Positions 1 to 12,517 are shown, numbered from the stretch's first letter. The stretch: 64,000 nucleotides of DNA from Mixophyes australis (GCA_036250195.1 JAVHZZ010000008.1:3281934-3345933), one strand, 5' to 3'. Translations and numbers: made by a program. Notes: generated by a model from the letters alone, not told the origin.

Positions 1-2290
1 ATTAGCACAAATTCCACCAGAAAACACTCAGAACATTTAACCACCAATCTACTAAGGGGTCTATTTATTAGGGAAATAAGACCTAAGTCCTGCAAACTGG
101 GGATTTTTTTCCCCCTAATAACATTTTTTTAATAAATTGCGTGTTAAAAGAATTTCTATCGCTCCGATATACACATCAAAGTATCAACTGTATTAGGGAT
201 ATAAAAGATCATGAACGCAAAAAAACGTAATAAAGTAATGTGTGACATCCATTCAATCTGTGTTACAACAATTATATATACAAATACTACAAAGCCCCAA
301 AGTACGTAAAAATTGTTGGGACCATATAAAAAAACGTTAACATCTCAGAACAACAAAGACAAAATACTGGAAGACAAAATAAAATCAGTTATCTGCAATG
401 TAAAACTCAATTCAGCACCAGAAATCCATCTTACTCCCCCAAATGATTGAACAATTGATGTGATGGATCCAAAAGCGAACTGTGAGAAGTTCTGTCCAAT
501 CTCCATTCTAAACACGGATGTAAGCTCTGCAGCCCAGTATAATACACAAAGAGCAGATAGGACTTATGGAAGGTAATTTTACTAAACTGGGGGTTTGAAA
601 AAGTGGAGGTGTTGCCTATAGCAACCAATCAGATTGTAGCTGTCATTTTGTAGAATGTACTAAATAACTGATAACTAGAATCTGGTTGCTATAGGCAACA
701 TCAATACTTTTTCAAACCCCTGGAGTTGAACCAGTCAGCACCATACATGAAAAGACATTAATGTTATACATGACACACGGGCTACAAAACAAAACACATT
801 TCTACTCTCCCCGGGATCAGGGAAACCTCCTATACGTTACCACGACCTTTCATATTTAATACTATGGAGAAAATTAGACTCAAGGGAAAAAACTACTTAA
901 GAACACACAGTATATTATACTTCATTAGCAAATATTAAACTAATGAGTTGTAAATAAACACCAACAAGGATAAAACCAGAAGTCAGAAAAGACTGACAGT
1001 TATATCCGCTGTCTTCATCTTTATGTTAGGTCCATTCCATACGTAATAATCCATCTATACAAGGAATAATGTAACAAAAAAGAATATAAAAGAGATGTTT
1101 TGCAGATGATATACTCCTGATAATCACTAATACAATCTCCGCTCACAAAATACCGTCAGTTTTGAAACCCACTCAGAACATTTCAGCCGTAGAAGTTATT
1201 GAAAATAAAACAGAACCACTAGATATAAAATTACCAAACAACCAAAAAAATCATACAAAACGGATTCTCATTCAAACGACAGAGCAACTAAATTATGTAT
1301 CTAGGTATAAACATCATCATTTATTCAACATTCCCACCTTATATAAATACAATGTTAAATAATATTATCTCATTTCCAGATCTATAACAATATCACACTG
1401 TATACTGAATATTCTATGTACCTTCTATATATGAACTGGGGATTAAAGCCAACGAAGGCGGCTCTTCATTTCTCTACACAGATAGGTCCAAATCAGAGTG
1501 GGCTTTGTCCATAGTAGACACTCAGTAAAGACAAACGCACCACAATCTCCGCACCGGTTTGCACGGCCCTGATGGGGTACTGAATGTGCCTCGTTGGGTC
1601 TTGTTGCAGAGAAGTCTTTTGACAACGTTTTATGGGCCCATCTGAGAAATTTGTTTTAAACCTTTGTGCTTTTGGCTAAGATTTTTCACAATATTATATA
1701 TTATATACCAGTCCTTCTACTACTCACTTAATTAATGGTGTAAAGGCGTGGGGGGCACTGTTATCATGACCACAAGAAGGCGCCAGAGGTGCCATCTTCT
1801 TCACTTTAGTTTAATATCTAATTCAATCCAACTCTGGGAATCCCACGGTCCTGGAAAACCTTTGAAGACTAATAGGGTGACAAGACGTCAGACTGACCTC
1901 GTCTGCAGGTGACCTGTTATTGTACATAGTAAGTCCTAGGGAGTCATTATTACTGATAGCGAACAAAATGTATCAACCTTAATGGTTTTTATAATTCTCC
2001 CCAAGGAAGAAATATCAGTGGCGCTCAGACCACACAACCATCTTGTAGTGCACAATGCCATATCTAATGGGCAATCCATTCCATAAAACACCTTGGTATT
2101 TAATTACGTATAATAGACATAAGTTATATATTTATATAAGTACAACAATAAGGCAACAATAAGGGATTGAAGTTACCAGTTGACCATTATTGAGTGTAGT
2201 AACCACACAGCTAAGTGTACAAGAGTCAGTAAGAAATAATTGGTAATAATCTCAGTGGCAGCTGGGAAACGTATGTTACCCATATGGATA
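1..2290. other. No gene seen; AT-rich sequence
   Basis: Apart from the MITE at 588-723 I see only AT-rich non-coding sequence. Open frames are short and have no recognisable motif or codon bias. Confidence 0.6.
588..723. mobile_element. Palindromic MITE (GTTTGAAAAAGTGGAGGTGT type)
   Basis: Inverted arms with TTGCCTATAGCAACC on each side of a short centre, with CCAATCAGATT in the left arm. The ends read CTGGGGGTTTGAAA and TTTCAAACCCCTGG. Related copies are at 23875-24010 and 31579-31760. Confidence 0.75.
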
Positions 2291-2998
2291 CATCATCATC
2301 ATCATCATCACCATTTATTTATATAGGTCAGTAATTCCGCAGCGCTGTACAGAGAACTCATTCACATCAGTCCCTGCCCCATTGGAGCTTACAGTCTAAA
2401 TTCCCTAATATAGACACACACTTACACAGACACAGACAGACAAATAGGGAGATAGACAGACAGGGAGACTAGGGTCAATTTTTTTTTTTAATAGCAGCCA
2501 ATTAACCTACCAGTATGTTTTTGGAGTGTGGGAGCAAACCGGAGCACCCGGAGGAAACCCACGCAAACACATACTTACCAACTTTACAATGTTGGTATCC
2601 GGGAGCCTGCGGGGGAGGTGGGCGTCATGGGGGGCGGGCCTCCAAAATCCGTGTCATTTTGGACCCGCCCCCACGACGTCATGACGCAAAATGCGTCATT
2701 TGACAGAGGGGGCGGGGCCAAACGCCGCGATTCACCAGGAATCGCGGCGTTTGTGACCTAATTCTGCCCACTTCACTAGGAAGTGGGCAGATCCGGGATT
2801 TTGCCACACTCGCCCGGGAGTCCGGGAGACTCTCTCAAAATGCGGGAGTCTCCCGGACATTCCGGGAGAGTTGGCAAGTATGCGCAAACATAGGGAGAAC
2901 ATACAAACGCCACACAGATAAGACCATGGTCGGGAATCGAACTCATGACCCCAGTGCTGTGAGACAGAAGTGCTAATCACTAGGCCACTGTGCTGCCC
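2291..2998 (-). mobile_element. V-SINE-like tRNA-derived SINE, split by a hAT insertion
   Basis: Read on the minus strand, this has a tRNA-like head (CTAGTGATTAGCACTTCTG, then a B-box-like GAGTTCGATTCCCGACC). A conserved central core follows (TTTCCTCCGGGTGCTCCGG, CCAAAAACATACTGGTAGG), and the tail ends CTGTACAGCGCTGCGGAAT plus (ATG)n. The unit is interrupted by a DNA transposon at 2570-2882 and resumes in register afterwards. Confidence 0.85.
2570..2882 (-). mobile_element. hAT-type MITE nested inside the SINE, 8-bp target duplication
   Basis: A 313-bp element with terminal inverted repeats (CATACTTACCAAC at the left; ...TTGGCAAGTATG at the right). It is flanked by the exact 8-bp direct repeat CGCAAACA at 2562-2569 and 2883-2890. 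The TIR opening CA and the 8-bp duplication are hAT hallmarks. Internal stems include the motif GAGTCTCCCGGACATTCCGG. It encodes no transposase. A second copy lies at 50264-50592 in opposite orientation. Confidence 0.88.
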
Positions 2999-4959
2999 AT
3001 AAATTCCCTCCTATGTGGAATATTTCTAAAGAAAAATGATTTGATGTATTCCGAATGGATTGGCTGGAGGGGTCCATGATTAGGAGACATAATTAAGAAT
3101 GTTCTTTGTAGTGTGGGGAAATGTTATTGCTACATTAACAAACCTTAAAAGACAACAGATCCGTAATTCCAAGGCCCTGGCCATGGGGTCCCTGTGCGCA
3201 GACAGATAATAGTTTCTTTGGATTTGCCATCTGTGTCCTCTCCTCTCAGTTATAAACATGTCAGCCGGCGTTAAGATCATCCAACATTAATTAGGCTGAG
3301 ACACAAAGGTGAGATCCTGTAATGAGATTCTGGTATCTGGTTACCCATCTCTGCGGGTGACAGTGAAGGTGGGATGAGGGGTGAGGTGTATTATATAGAC
3401 ATACACGATACTGTCACTGTGACTATGTAGCAATGTGCAGACATCATCCTGAAACATCAGACGTGTAATCCAAGGACACAAAATAACACGCAGAATTTAA
3501 TTTCCTGTAAGGACGCAAACAGTGCAGGAACCACTGTCTACCTTCTCTTATTAGATTTGTTACAAAATGTCCTTTTCTTCAGGCATCATTGTGATTTCTT
3601 GCAAGATAAATATAGTTTTCAAGGACAGGGTTAAGCACAGTGCAGAATAGACAGACAGTGCAACAAGTAATGTGGATATTATAATGTGGACTCATAAGGT
3701 GGGGGGTACACGGGGTTACATGGGGGCTCACAATGCTGGACACGTGCACAGGAATCATATATGGGATGCTGTAAATGATAAGGTTATTATAAGTCACCCA
3801 GCAGCCTGTGGCCATAAGAAAGGCACAAGTCTACGGATCTCCGAGGTGACTTGTAATATCCTTAATAATTTACAGTAGATGGTGCGATTGTCCTTATCAT
3901 ACACAAGTGTTCCTTATGCAAATGACATCAGAACTCACCGATTATAAGTTATAACATCAGAAATCACTGATTATAGACATTATTTACAGGAGTTTATACA
4001 TCAATTAACGTCACTTATGTATTACAGTCCGATAATCAGGTATCTAATACCCCAATACAATCAGAGGGCCGACTTACCTACAGTACAAATCATTTAAAAA
4101 AAACAAACTACTGGATATAATATTTGTGGGTTGTTAGTATGGGTTTTGTTTCAGCAGGGAATTAGGGAGCCCCAGAATATCAGGGGCCCCAATCATTCGT
4201 CATGATGATATCATAGATAAAAAGGAACTAAAGAAGAAAATAAATAAATAACAAATCTGACTTTTTGTAAGGTCTGCAATAGGCCCTGAACTAGTTGCAG
4301 TGTGATATATAATACCCGATCTGTATTTATATTGATATATTTATTGATTGAAGGTGGCAGTGTTGATATACTCTCTATATATAGAGTAATCCATTCTTTC
4401 CACTATCGCCGGATCTTGTACCCTAGTGAGAATTTGGTTAATATCTGACCAAGACAAAGATACATATATACAGGTAAATGTTCTCTCTACCATGATATAA
4501 AGCAACCAGGGTTTCCTCTTTTTAGTTATAGAATCAAATAAAGGGTCAAATCACAGGAGTCATTGTAACTAGAAGTGATCAGCTTGTCCTATTGTTGCTA
4601 ATTATGGTTGGTGATACAATGTAACATGTTCTCTCTCTGATTGGACATATGGGTCTGGGAGTTCCCAGTTCTCTAGTTTATGATGTTTTATATTCCTCAT
4701 CTTATCCCGGGATAACAAGAAACACTCTGGATACTCCAAGGATCAGAATGATAAGTCAGGGGGCCGGGTGTGTAGCCGGCCCGCTTCAACTGCCAATCAC
4801 TATAAGCAGTATATCTATTACATAGAGCAGGAGGGGGCATGGTGATATCATTGCGTCACCCTGGTCCCGCCTCCTGCTATGTAATGCCGTGACTCATGGC
4901 ATCGTAACACGGGAAGCAGGGCCTAATTACAAGAACCACTTGATTAAACCCCACCTCCG

Positions 4960-5056
4960 ACGGGATCTGGGAGGGTGCTTATACTTCTGGGTGTCCGGGA
5001 GGACTCCCTGAAATTCAGGATCCTTACGGAAATTCCGAGAGAGTAGGCAACTATGA
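4960..5056 (-). mobile_element. Decayed fragment of the same hAT MITE family
   Basis: The segment has GTCCGGGAGGACTCCCTGA followed by ATTCCGAGAGAGTAGGCAAC. This matches the right terminal region of the 2570-2882 element with many changes. No target duplication can be read. Confidence 0.55.
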
Positions 5057-6028
5057 TCTATAGCAGTGTGGGGGGTGAGTTATAGGTGTCTGCATGGGCG
5101 GACCTACCTCTGTTTCAGGGAGTGCAGAGTCTAGGGGGCCCAGAAATGAGCTGGGGCCAATAGCCGCCACCATCTTTGCAGTGCTGGTAGTACTGACACT
5201 ATCTGCACCCACTATCACATCAGACCCCCCATAAGCGTTTAATTATTGTCAACTAAGCCTGCAGTGATTACAACTCAGTAAAATAGAATTGGTTTCTATG
5301 GGGAGGCTCATTTAATGTGAGATCGCTATAGTGCGCTATGGAGCAGCGCAGCTTCCAGACGCGGTAATGGTTCCTGAAACAAAGCCAAATGACCGACCCT
5401 TCAACAAGCGCCAGTACGAAGCCTAAAGGTCTTTATGAAAGTAGAAGACAATGGAGTTTCCCATTTTGGGCAAATGGGTTTATTTGTCTGTTTGCAGTTT
5501 TCAGCCCACATTCTGGGTTTTTTTCCAGCTGCCAGTGTAATATAATGGTATAATGACAGTGTAGAAAATACTGTATTCCAATGGAGAAGTCTGCGGCTTG
5601 GGACAATGTGAGATATGTATTGAGCAGCGATGTCTTGCTCTTCCCTGACACAGCTTTTGTTCCCACATAGAACAGTGGGATATTTACACATACCATGGAC
5701 GATATATATAAATAAGTAATAAATCGTCATGTGGACATTTTCACCCACCCCCACAGGAGACAATTTACAAAAATGACAAAGTGTGTTTCAGTGTGTTTCC
5801 ACTAGGTGTCTCTGCTGAGCAGTGTAAATAGACTTCTACAATGGAAACATTATAGCTGGATGATTTTCATTATATCTTGTACCTACTTGTACTTCCTTCC
5901 CGCAGGTGGAGTTGTTGGATTGTGAATTAACACCGTCCACGTATGAAGTACACAAGTGGCATGTCAACACTGCAGCGTGTTCAGGTGCATGTTGCACGGT
6001 ATGTAGTATAACACTTACAGACCCACAT

Positions 6029-6272
6029 TATCATCATCATCATCATTTATTTATATAGCACCACTTATTCCGCAGCGTTGTACAGAGAACTCATTCACAT
6101 CAGTCCCTGCCTCATTGGAGCTAACAGTCCCTAACATACACTCACACAGACAGAAAGAGAGAGAGAGACAGAGAATAGGGTCAATTTTGATAGCAGCCAA
6201 TTAACCTACCAGTATGTTTTTGGAGTGTGGGAGGAAACCGGAGCACCCGGAGGAAACCCATGCAAACACGGG
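6029..6272 (-). mobile_element. V-SINE-like SINE, truncated at the tRNA-like head
   Basis: On the minus strand this is the core and tail of the SINE family (core with GTTTCCTCCGGGTGCTCCGG, tail with CTGTACAACGCTGCGGAAT, then an (ATG)n run). The tRNA-derived head is missing, as expected from 5' truncation. Confidence 0.8.
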
Positions 6273-8160
6273 GTTTGTGAATGTCTCCAGCCTGGATGGA
6301 CGCGGCGTCTTTTGAGAACCTATAAATCCCTCTGCTTGTAGTACCGTGCATGTAGCGCTATCCAATGTTCCGGCTTCAAATATCTGGGGGTGATTACAGG
6401 GCCCTCTTATATTCTACACAGGGGGCAAATTAAATTAAAGAAGGGTTTTCATTGGAGAGTTTGCTGCAGGCCGGATGACTCTAGGCAGATCTTTGTGTGC
6501 TACTATCCCAATAACTAAATGTTTTGGACTTGGTGAAAGTTTACTAATATTCCCCTGCCCCTAGCTGCCACTTTTCCCTGGGCTCCTCTGTTCCCCCTCT
6601 AGCCCCCAGGGGTGTGAGTAAGAGGACCAATTGCGGCTTGTGATTGGTCCTCCCACTAACACTGCATGAATATGATTTGTCCATCCTGTATTGTATGCAG
6701 CATCTCCAGAGACTACGGCCACTGGAATGGCACATTGGTAAAGTATTTTACATAGGTTATGGCTTTAAAGATTTACCAGTCAGGGGGCTCCCACCAATAA
6801 GATTATAATTATAATTTTCTTACACAGTGTTTTACTGTCATTTGTGATATTAATTTCCCAACTGAAATAACCTGTATTGAAAATAATAATTATTACTAAG
6901 GGTGTTTTATATACTTCAATTATCCACTAGTGCACAGCGACACCCTTCTTTGTGCCATGTCCTGCAGATAGGGGTGCTTCAAAACAAAACAACTGTCTAA
7001 AACTGAATACCCCAAACTTGTAGTGTATAAAAACCAAGCCTATCTGGCACGTGAATGCTTTAAGAAAACAAAGAAAGAACCTTAGTATATAGCAAAAAGT
7101 TACAATGCTTATTGAATAAAAAATGGTTATAACAAATTCAAATAACATCTACCTATGAAACACAGTTTCTTTAAAATACAACAGATATAAAACACAGAAA
7201 CAGAATAAGCACACTCACAAACTCTTTTGGGTAATCTGCCACCTGGGGCAAGCTAGAAGGTATGGACAATTCATCTGTAGAAGACTGACCCCTCCAAAAA
7301 AGTGATGATTTCTATAATAATTTCACTACTTTTTAAACTTTCTTCCTTGTCCAAAACCCCTTCTTCTGTGACATGACACAGAGAGGTGTGCTGGTATGCT
7401 AATCTGTTTTACAACTGATTTATTGCCCCTTTGTCCAGAGAACAGTTCTAACAATGGGTTCTATAAATAGATTATAACTGGCTTCTCAAGCCTAGAAGAG
7501 ATATAGTATTAGTTTAAATAAACATGTTATTATTATCATCATCATTTATTTATAAGACACCACAGATTAGAGAGCGCTATGCAACAGGGGTAGATCAATA
7601 AAAAATAAATACATACAGTAATAATACATATATACAATAAGAATACATAAACCAGATAATACAGAGGAGCAAACACAAAAATACATGTTGTTAACATAGT
7701 AAATACCACGATAAAGGATGTCATATGCAGTGCACAATGTAACAGGGACATACCGATAGGACAGGTAGACAGGAGACAATGGTAGAGAGTACAGTGCCCA
7801 AGAAAGCTTACATTCTAGAGGGCATGGCATGTTTTTTTTTTTAACATATAAATATATATATATATATATGTGTGTGTGTGAAACAGTGGTTACACATTCA
7901 TACAGACGGAAGTATTGGTTTGCTCCATTGTGGTCCATTTTAGCTAAGATTTTATGGTCCTTGGGACACTTAACATGGCATGAAGGACAGAGGGCTAATT
8001 AGGACTGAAGGAATATAACTGCCAAGGCTGCGCTAAGTAGGTGAAGGAGGGGTGGAGGCGGGGGCATAAATAAGAGTGAAATTAATGATTAGCAGGTATG
8101 ATTGGAGGTGGAGTTGGTTAATATGGAGGCAGATAGGGAGGAGTCAGCAGTGGTCAGAAG

Positions 8161-9709
8161 GCAGTATAGGTGTATAGGAATCAGGGAGGGCAGAGTCAGC
8201 AGTGGTCAGAAGGCAGTATAGGTGTATAGGAATCAGGGAGGGCAGAGTAAGCAGTGGTCAGAAGGCAGTATAGGTGTATAGGAATCAGGGAGGGCAGAGT
8301 CAGCAGTGGGCAGAAGGCAGTATAGGTGTATAGGAATCAGGGAGGGCAGAGTCAGCAGTGGTCAGAAGGCAGTATAGGTGTATAGGAATCAGGGAGGGCA
8401 GAGTAAGCAGTGGTCAGAAGGCAGTATAGGTGTATAGGAATCAGGGAGGAGTCAGCAGTGGTCAGAAGGCAGTATAGGAATCAGGGAGGAGTCAGCAGTG
8501 GTCAGAAGGCAGTATAGGTGTATAGGAATCAGGGAGGAGTCAGCAGTGGGCAGAAGGCAATATAGGTGTATAGGAATCAGGGAGGAGTCAGCAGTGGGCA
8601 GAAGGCAGTATAGGTGTATAGGAATCAGGGAGGAGTCAGCAGTGGGCAGAAGGCAGTATAGGTGTATAGGAATCAGGGAGGGCAGAGTCAGCAGTGGTCA
8701 GAAGGCAGTATAGGTGTATAGGAATCAGGGAGGGCAGAGTCAGCAGTGGGCAGAAGGCAGTATAGGTGTATAGGAATCAGGGAGGGCAGAGTCAGCAGTG
8801 GTTAGAAGGCAGTATAGGTGTATAGGAATCAGGGAGGGCAGAGTAAGCAGTGGTCAGAAGGCAGTATAGGTGTATAGGAATCAGGGAGGGCAGAGTCAGC
8901 AGTGGGCAGAAGGCAGTATAGGTGTATAGGAATCAGGGAGGGCAGAGTCAGCAGTGGTCAGAAGGCAGTATAGGTGTATAGGAATCAGGGAGGGCAGAGT
9001 AAGCAGTGGTCAGAAGGCAGTATAGGTGTATAGGAATCAGGGAGGAGTCAGCAGTGGTCAGAAGGCAGTATAGGTGTATAGGAATCAGGGAGGAGTCAGC
9101 AGTGGTCAGAAGGCAGTATAGGTGTATAGGAATCAGGGAGGAGTCAGCAGTGGGCAGAAGGCAGTATAGGTGTATAGGAATCAGGGAGGAGTCAGCAGTG
9201 GGCAGAAGGCAGTATAGGTGTATAGGAATCAGGGAGGGCAGAGTCAGCAGTGGTCAGAAGGCAGTATAGGTGTATAGGAATCAGGGAGGAGTCAGCAGTG
9301 GGCAGAAGGCAGTATAGGTGTATAGGAATCAGGGAGGGCAGAGTCAGCAGTGGTCAGAAGGCAGTATAGGTGTATAGGAATCAGGGAGGGCAGAGTCAGC
9401 AGTGGTCAGAAGGCAGTATAGGTGTATAGGAATCAGGGAGGAGTCAGCAGTGGGCAGAAGGCAGTATAGGTGTATAGGAATCAGGGAGGGCAGAGTCAGC
9501 AGTGGTCAGAAGGCAGTATAGGTGTATAGGAATCAGGGAGGGCAGAGTCAGCAGTGGTCAGAAGGCAGTATAGGTGTATAGGAATCAGGGAGGGCAGAGT
9601 CAGCAGTGGGCAGAAGGCAGTATAGGTGTATAGGAATCAGGGAGGGCAGAGTCAGCAGTGGGCAGAAGTCAGTATAGGTGTATAGGAATCAGGGAGGGCA
9701 GAGAAGAAT
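8161..9709 (+). repeat. Minisatellite, 31 units of 48 or 52 bp
   Basis: Thirty-one units begin with a variant of GCAGTATAGGTGTATAGG and continue with GAATCAGGGAGG. Long units (52 bp) insert GCAG before AGTCAGCAGTGG relative to short units (48 bp). One unit near 8470 lost ten bases. The GTAAGCAG variants at 8247, 8403, 8843 and 8999 show a 596-bp higher-order duplication. The 48-bp units are divisible by three and create repetitive open frames that are not genes. Confidence 0.95.
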
Positions 9710-10799
9710 TATTTTTCTGAATTCCCACCCGGGCACACCACAGATATCTTATAGGTTACATTGTAGTTAACGTGTTTTATTTGCAGCTGAGTCAGACACT
9801 GCAGTCATGGGGGTTGCCAGTGGCAGCTATGTGAATACACTTTTGAAAGTGCGGCTGAAATGCTCGATATCACCCTTATGGGGTCTTTTAATAAGCCAAA
9901 TCTCATGTGCTACGGAATTTGCTGGAACTATATATATGTTGATGATGATGATGATGTAGGGGGAGGAGACAATGGTGGACATCAGCCGTTTAAGTTTAAA
10001 TGGTTGATTGCTCTTCTGTAGTAACGGCATCTCTGAGTAAACAATCCAAGCAGGTTGGCAGACAACAGCCCCGAGGTACGTCTCCGTCATCAAAGTACAT
10101 TAAACCATAGATTGCTTACACCCATTGACTTACTGGAAGTCACGGTACCTAAAGTAACTTAAGGTATTAGGAGAGATCATAACCGCTTTAATTTATTATT
10201 TTCCTAATCATCCTGATGAGACTACAGTCACTGCCATTACCTTATGCTGAGAGGACCAGACTCCTTATGTAAAGGTCACTGTATATTACACAGCCCTAGT
10301 CAGTTGTTCAGGAAAGAACATTTCTCTTCCAATCTATGTATCGCTCTGGATGGACAGATTTATCCTGTGCTGGGAGCTGATAATTTAATTCAGCACAAAC
10401 TAAGTTACAGTGACAATCACTAGCAGAGCATTGTGGTGATCTCACTGGATGATAAGTCTTTTGTGGCATGATGGAAAATATCATTGTTAAAGAAGAACCC
10501 ACAACTGGAGTATAAACCCTGACACCTGTCAGGCTGGGTGAGGAGTAAGGGATGTAAATTTTTGGATTTTATTGTAACACTTTGTAGTTGACCCAAAACT
10601 AAATGCTTAGTTGCGAATTGTTATCCTTCAAAGACATGGAGGGCAGAACCGATGCCCATCAGCTGCTCACCTTTAGGGCCTGGTGTTCTGCTGTCTCTAG
10701 CTATGGGGCCTTGAGCCCCTCTAACTGGCTACCTATGGGGCCTTGTACCCAATAACCGCCTACAGTGGCCACTCCTAACTGCGGCACAGGCCTAGTGCC

Positions 10800-11430
10800 C
10801 GGAACATGCCCCGGGCCTTATGCCTGACCTAAATGAGTATTTTTATACTCACCTGCTCCACGCAGTAAACTCTGCTTATTGCGCCGTCTTTGGGTCTTCC
10901 GGACCCTCAAGCCGCTGGTGCCTCTTCTCCGGGTTCGGCGCTCTGCTTTCCGCGGTCCTCGTGGCGTGGGAGCTCCTAGCCGGGCTCCCAGCCGATGCTC
11001 GCTGCGCCGGCTCCTTCTACGGCGTCTTCGTGTGGCAGGGTAGCTCACAGCCCTTACAAGGGCTCCCCGCCACTTCTGCCGGCGTCTCCACGGTAAGCTC
11101 TTCTTTCTCCTCTGCCGGCGAACTCCGAAGATGGCGGCATCCAGCGGCTTATAAAGCCGCGGGTGCGCCAACGTCATTAGCCGTCGCCGTGAGCCCCGAT
11201 TTGCTCGCAACGGTGCCAAAAGTTCAAATGGCCGGAGGCGGCCCAGGATTAGCTCACCTGTCCAGCCACTGATAGGCCAGCAGCGGGAAGGGAGCCCTGA
11301 TTGGCTCGTTTGCCCGCTGCCACCGGGACCTGCAAGAAAAGAGGAGGAATACTCACCGCTGGGACGGTGAGTAGCTTCCGTCTTCCTTCTTCGCCCTCTT
11401 CCCGGGCATAGCAGCTGCAGGGCCCCTCTC
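10800..11430. other. CpG-rich block with YY1-like and TATA-like motifs
   Basis: Markedly GC- and CpG-rich compared with its neighbours. It contains AAGATGGCGGC (11128-11138, YY1 consensus), CTTATAAAG at about 11148, and a CCAAT-type CTGATTGGCTCG at about 11298. Frames are open on both strands, as expected from low stop frequency in GC-rich DNA. It could be a promoter CpG island or the body of a GC-rich transposon; the sequence does not decide. Confidence 0.45.
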
Positions 11431-11825
11431 CACACATGTACGGAATATCTGAATCCTCACTAATCTCCAGTCACCACTGCCTGTGGCCTTGGATTTCTTC
11501 CCCCTGCACCATCCCTGTTTATGTACATTTCCCAGCTCTGTCTGGAGAAAGGTGGGAAGCTGAAGAGTTTACATTTATATTCCAGAAGAGGAAGAAACTT
11601 GTGGCTAGTGATGGATCTAGCATGCTGGGACTTGTAGTTGCAGTTGGAGATCCACAGGTTGCCTAAGCCTGCTCTAACCTCTGAAAGGGTCCCACAGAGT
11701 GTATTTCCTATACTAGATTGAGAGTTCTGTGGCACAGGTAAAATGTCTTTACCTGTACATGGAGGACACCAGTGCATGCTGGGACTTGTAGTTCCATAAC
11801 TGCTACAGATACACATGCTACAACT

Positions 11826-11833
11826 ACAGTATG

Positions 11834-11879
<46 letters not shown>

Positions 11880-11938
11880 TATATATATATAGATATATAT
11901 ATATAGATAGATATACATATATATATATAGATATATTA
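11826..11938. repeat. (AT)n microsatellite with GATA interruptions
   Basis: About 110 bp of alternating AT with interspersed AGATAT units. The long open frame on the minus strand here is pure low complexity. Confidence 0.95.
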
Positions 11939-12059
11939 GTAATAATAACATGACACATAGCCAGTCACATGATGCAGTTATAATCAGCCAGGATATGATT
12001 CCTCAGCTCTGGGACTGGTGGACACGGAGGGGTTAAGTCTGTTTCCTTCCCCCTGAGCT

Positions 12060-12241
12060 GCTGACTCTGCAGAACGAGCTCCGGTTACACAGTTACTCCG
12101 TGGGGTTAATATTGTGCAGGATCTGATGTGGGACCGGCCCTCCCAGCTGCCTCCTCCCAGATACATAACTGCCCCTCTGCCAGCTTCCTCCGCACAGATA
12201 ACTGCCCCTCTCCGGGCATCCTGAGCTCCGGCCGTATAGAG
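12060..12241 (+). other. Candidate noncoding first exon and promoter side of akr1a1
   Basis: The first coding exon of akr1a1 begins with a splice acceptor, so a 5' noncoding exon must lie upstream. This stretch is richer in GC than its surroundings and ends in a strong donor (GAG|GTGAGTG, donor GT at 12242-12243). It contains a direct repeat of ATAACTGCCCCTCTSC around 12164 and 12199. Nothing in the sequence proves transcription. The CpG-rich block at 10.8-11.4 kb is the alternative start region. Confidence 0.3.
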
Positions 12242-12442
12242 GTGAGTGCGGGGGAGGGTCACTCTGCACCTTCCCCTCTCTGTGTTATCTTCCCGGTGGG
12301 GGTCTCATATATCAGGGAGGGGCCCCTCTGTTATTAGGGGTGGGGTAATACATAGTGCAACAAGTTACTTAATATCTTTACAAACTTTGCAGATTGATAC
12401 AGAATACAGCTCGTCTCAGGGTCTCTTGTGCACAAGCTGCAG

Positions 12443-12517
12443 TCTGTCATTCTCTGTCATTCACTGTCATTCTCTGTCAATCACTGTCACTCTCTGTCAA
12501 TCACTGTCATTCTCTGT
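12443..12517 (+). repeat. 18-bp tandem repeat TCTCTGTCATTCACTGTCA
   Basis: Alternating TCTCTGTCAN and TCACTGTCAN blocks, period 9 within 18, about four double units. It lies just downstream of the candidate akr1a1 first-exon donor. Confidence 0.8.

Larger units (their letters stand above)
2999..8100. other. No gene seen; diffuse repeats
   Basis: Contains SINE 6029-6272, the MITE relic at 4960-5056, a reversed LINE-type tail at about 7531-7575 and a TA/TG microsatellite at about 7850-7880. None of the open frames has splice-consistent or family-like content. Confidence 0.6.

Noticed and set aside
1443..1625. 60-residue minus-strand frame with a CxxC-like RCGDCG
   Set aside because: Too short, with no second metal-binding pair and no splice-supported extension.
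5401..5763. 120-residue minus-strand frame
   Set aside because: No recognisable motif, an overlapping second frame is equally open, and there is no splice context.
8498..9269. Open frames reading RRQYRCIGIREESAVG repeats
   Set aside because: They arise only because the short minisatellite unit is 48 bp; the 52-bp units shift the frame, and no gene features surround them.
8161..9709. Regular repeats resembling a CRISPR array
   Set aside because: Units are contiguous with no unique spacers, and the surrounding DNA is vertebrate nuclear.
10818..11435. 150- and 205-residue open frames on opposite strands in the CpG-rich block
   Set aside because: Overlapping frames on both strands are explained by high GC content; no domain or exon structure was recognised.
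11460..11951. 163-residue minus-strand frame
   Set aside because: Its first third is a translated AT microsatellite (I/Y repeats), and the rest shows no family resemblance.
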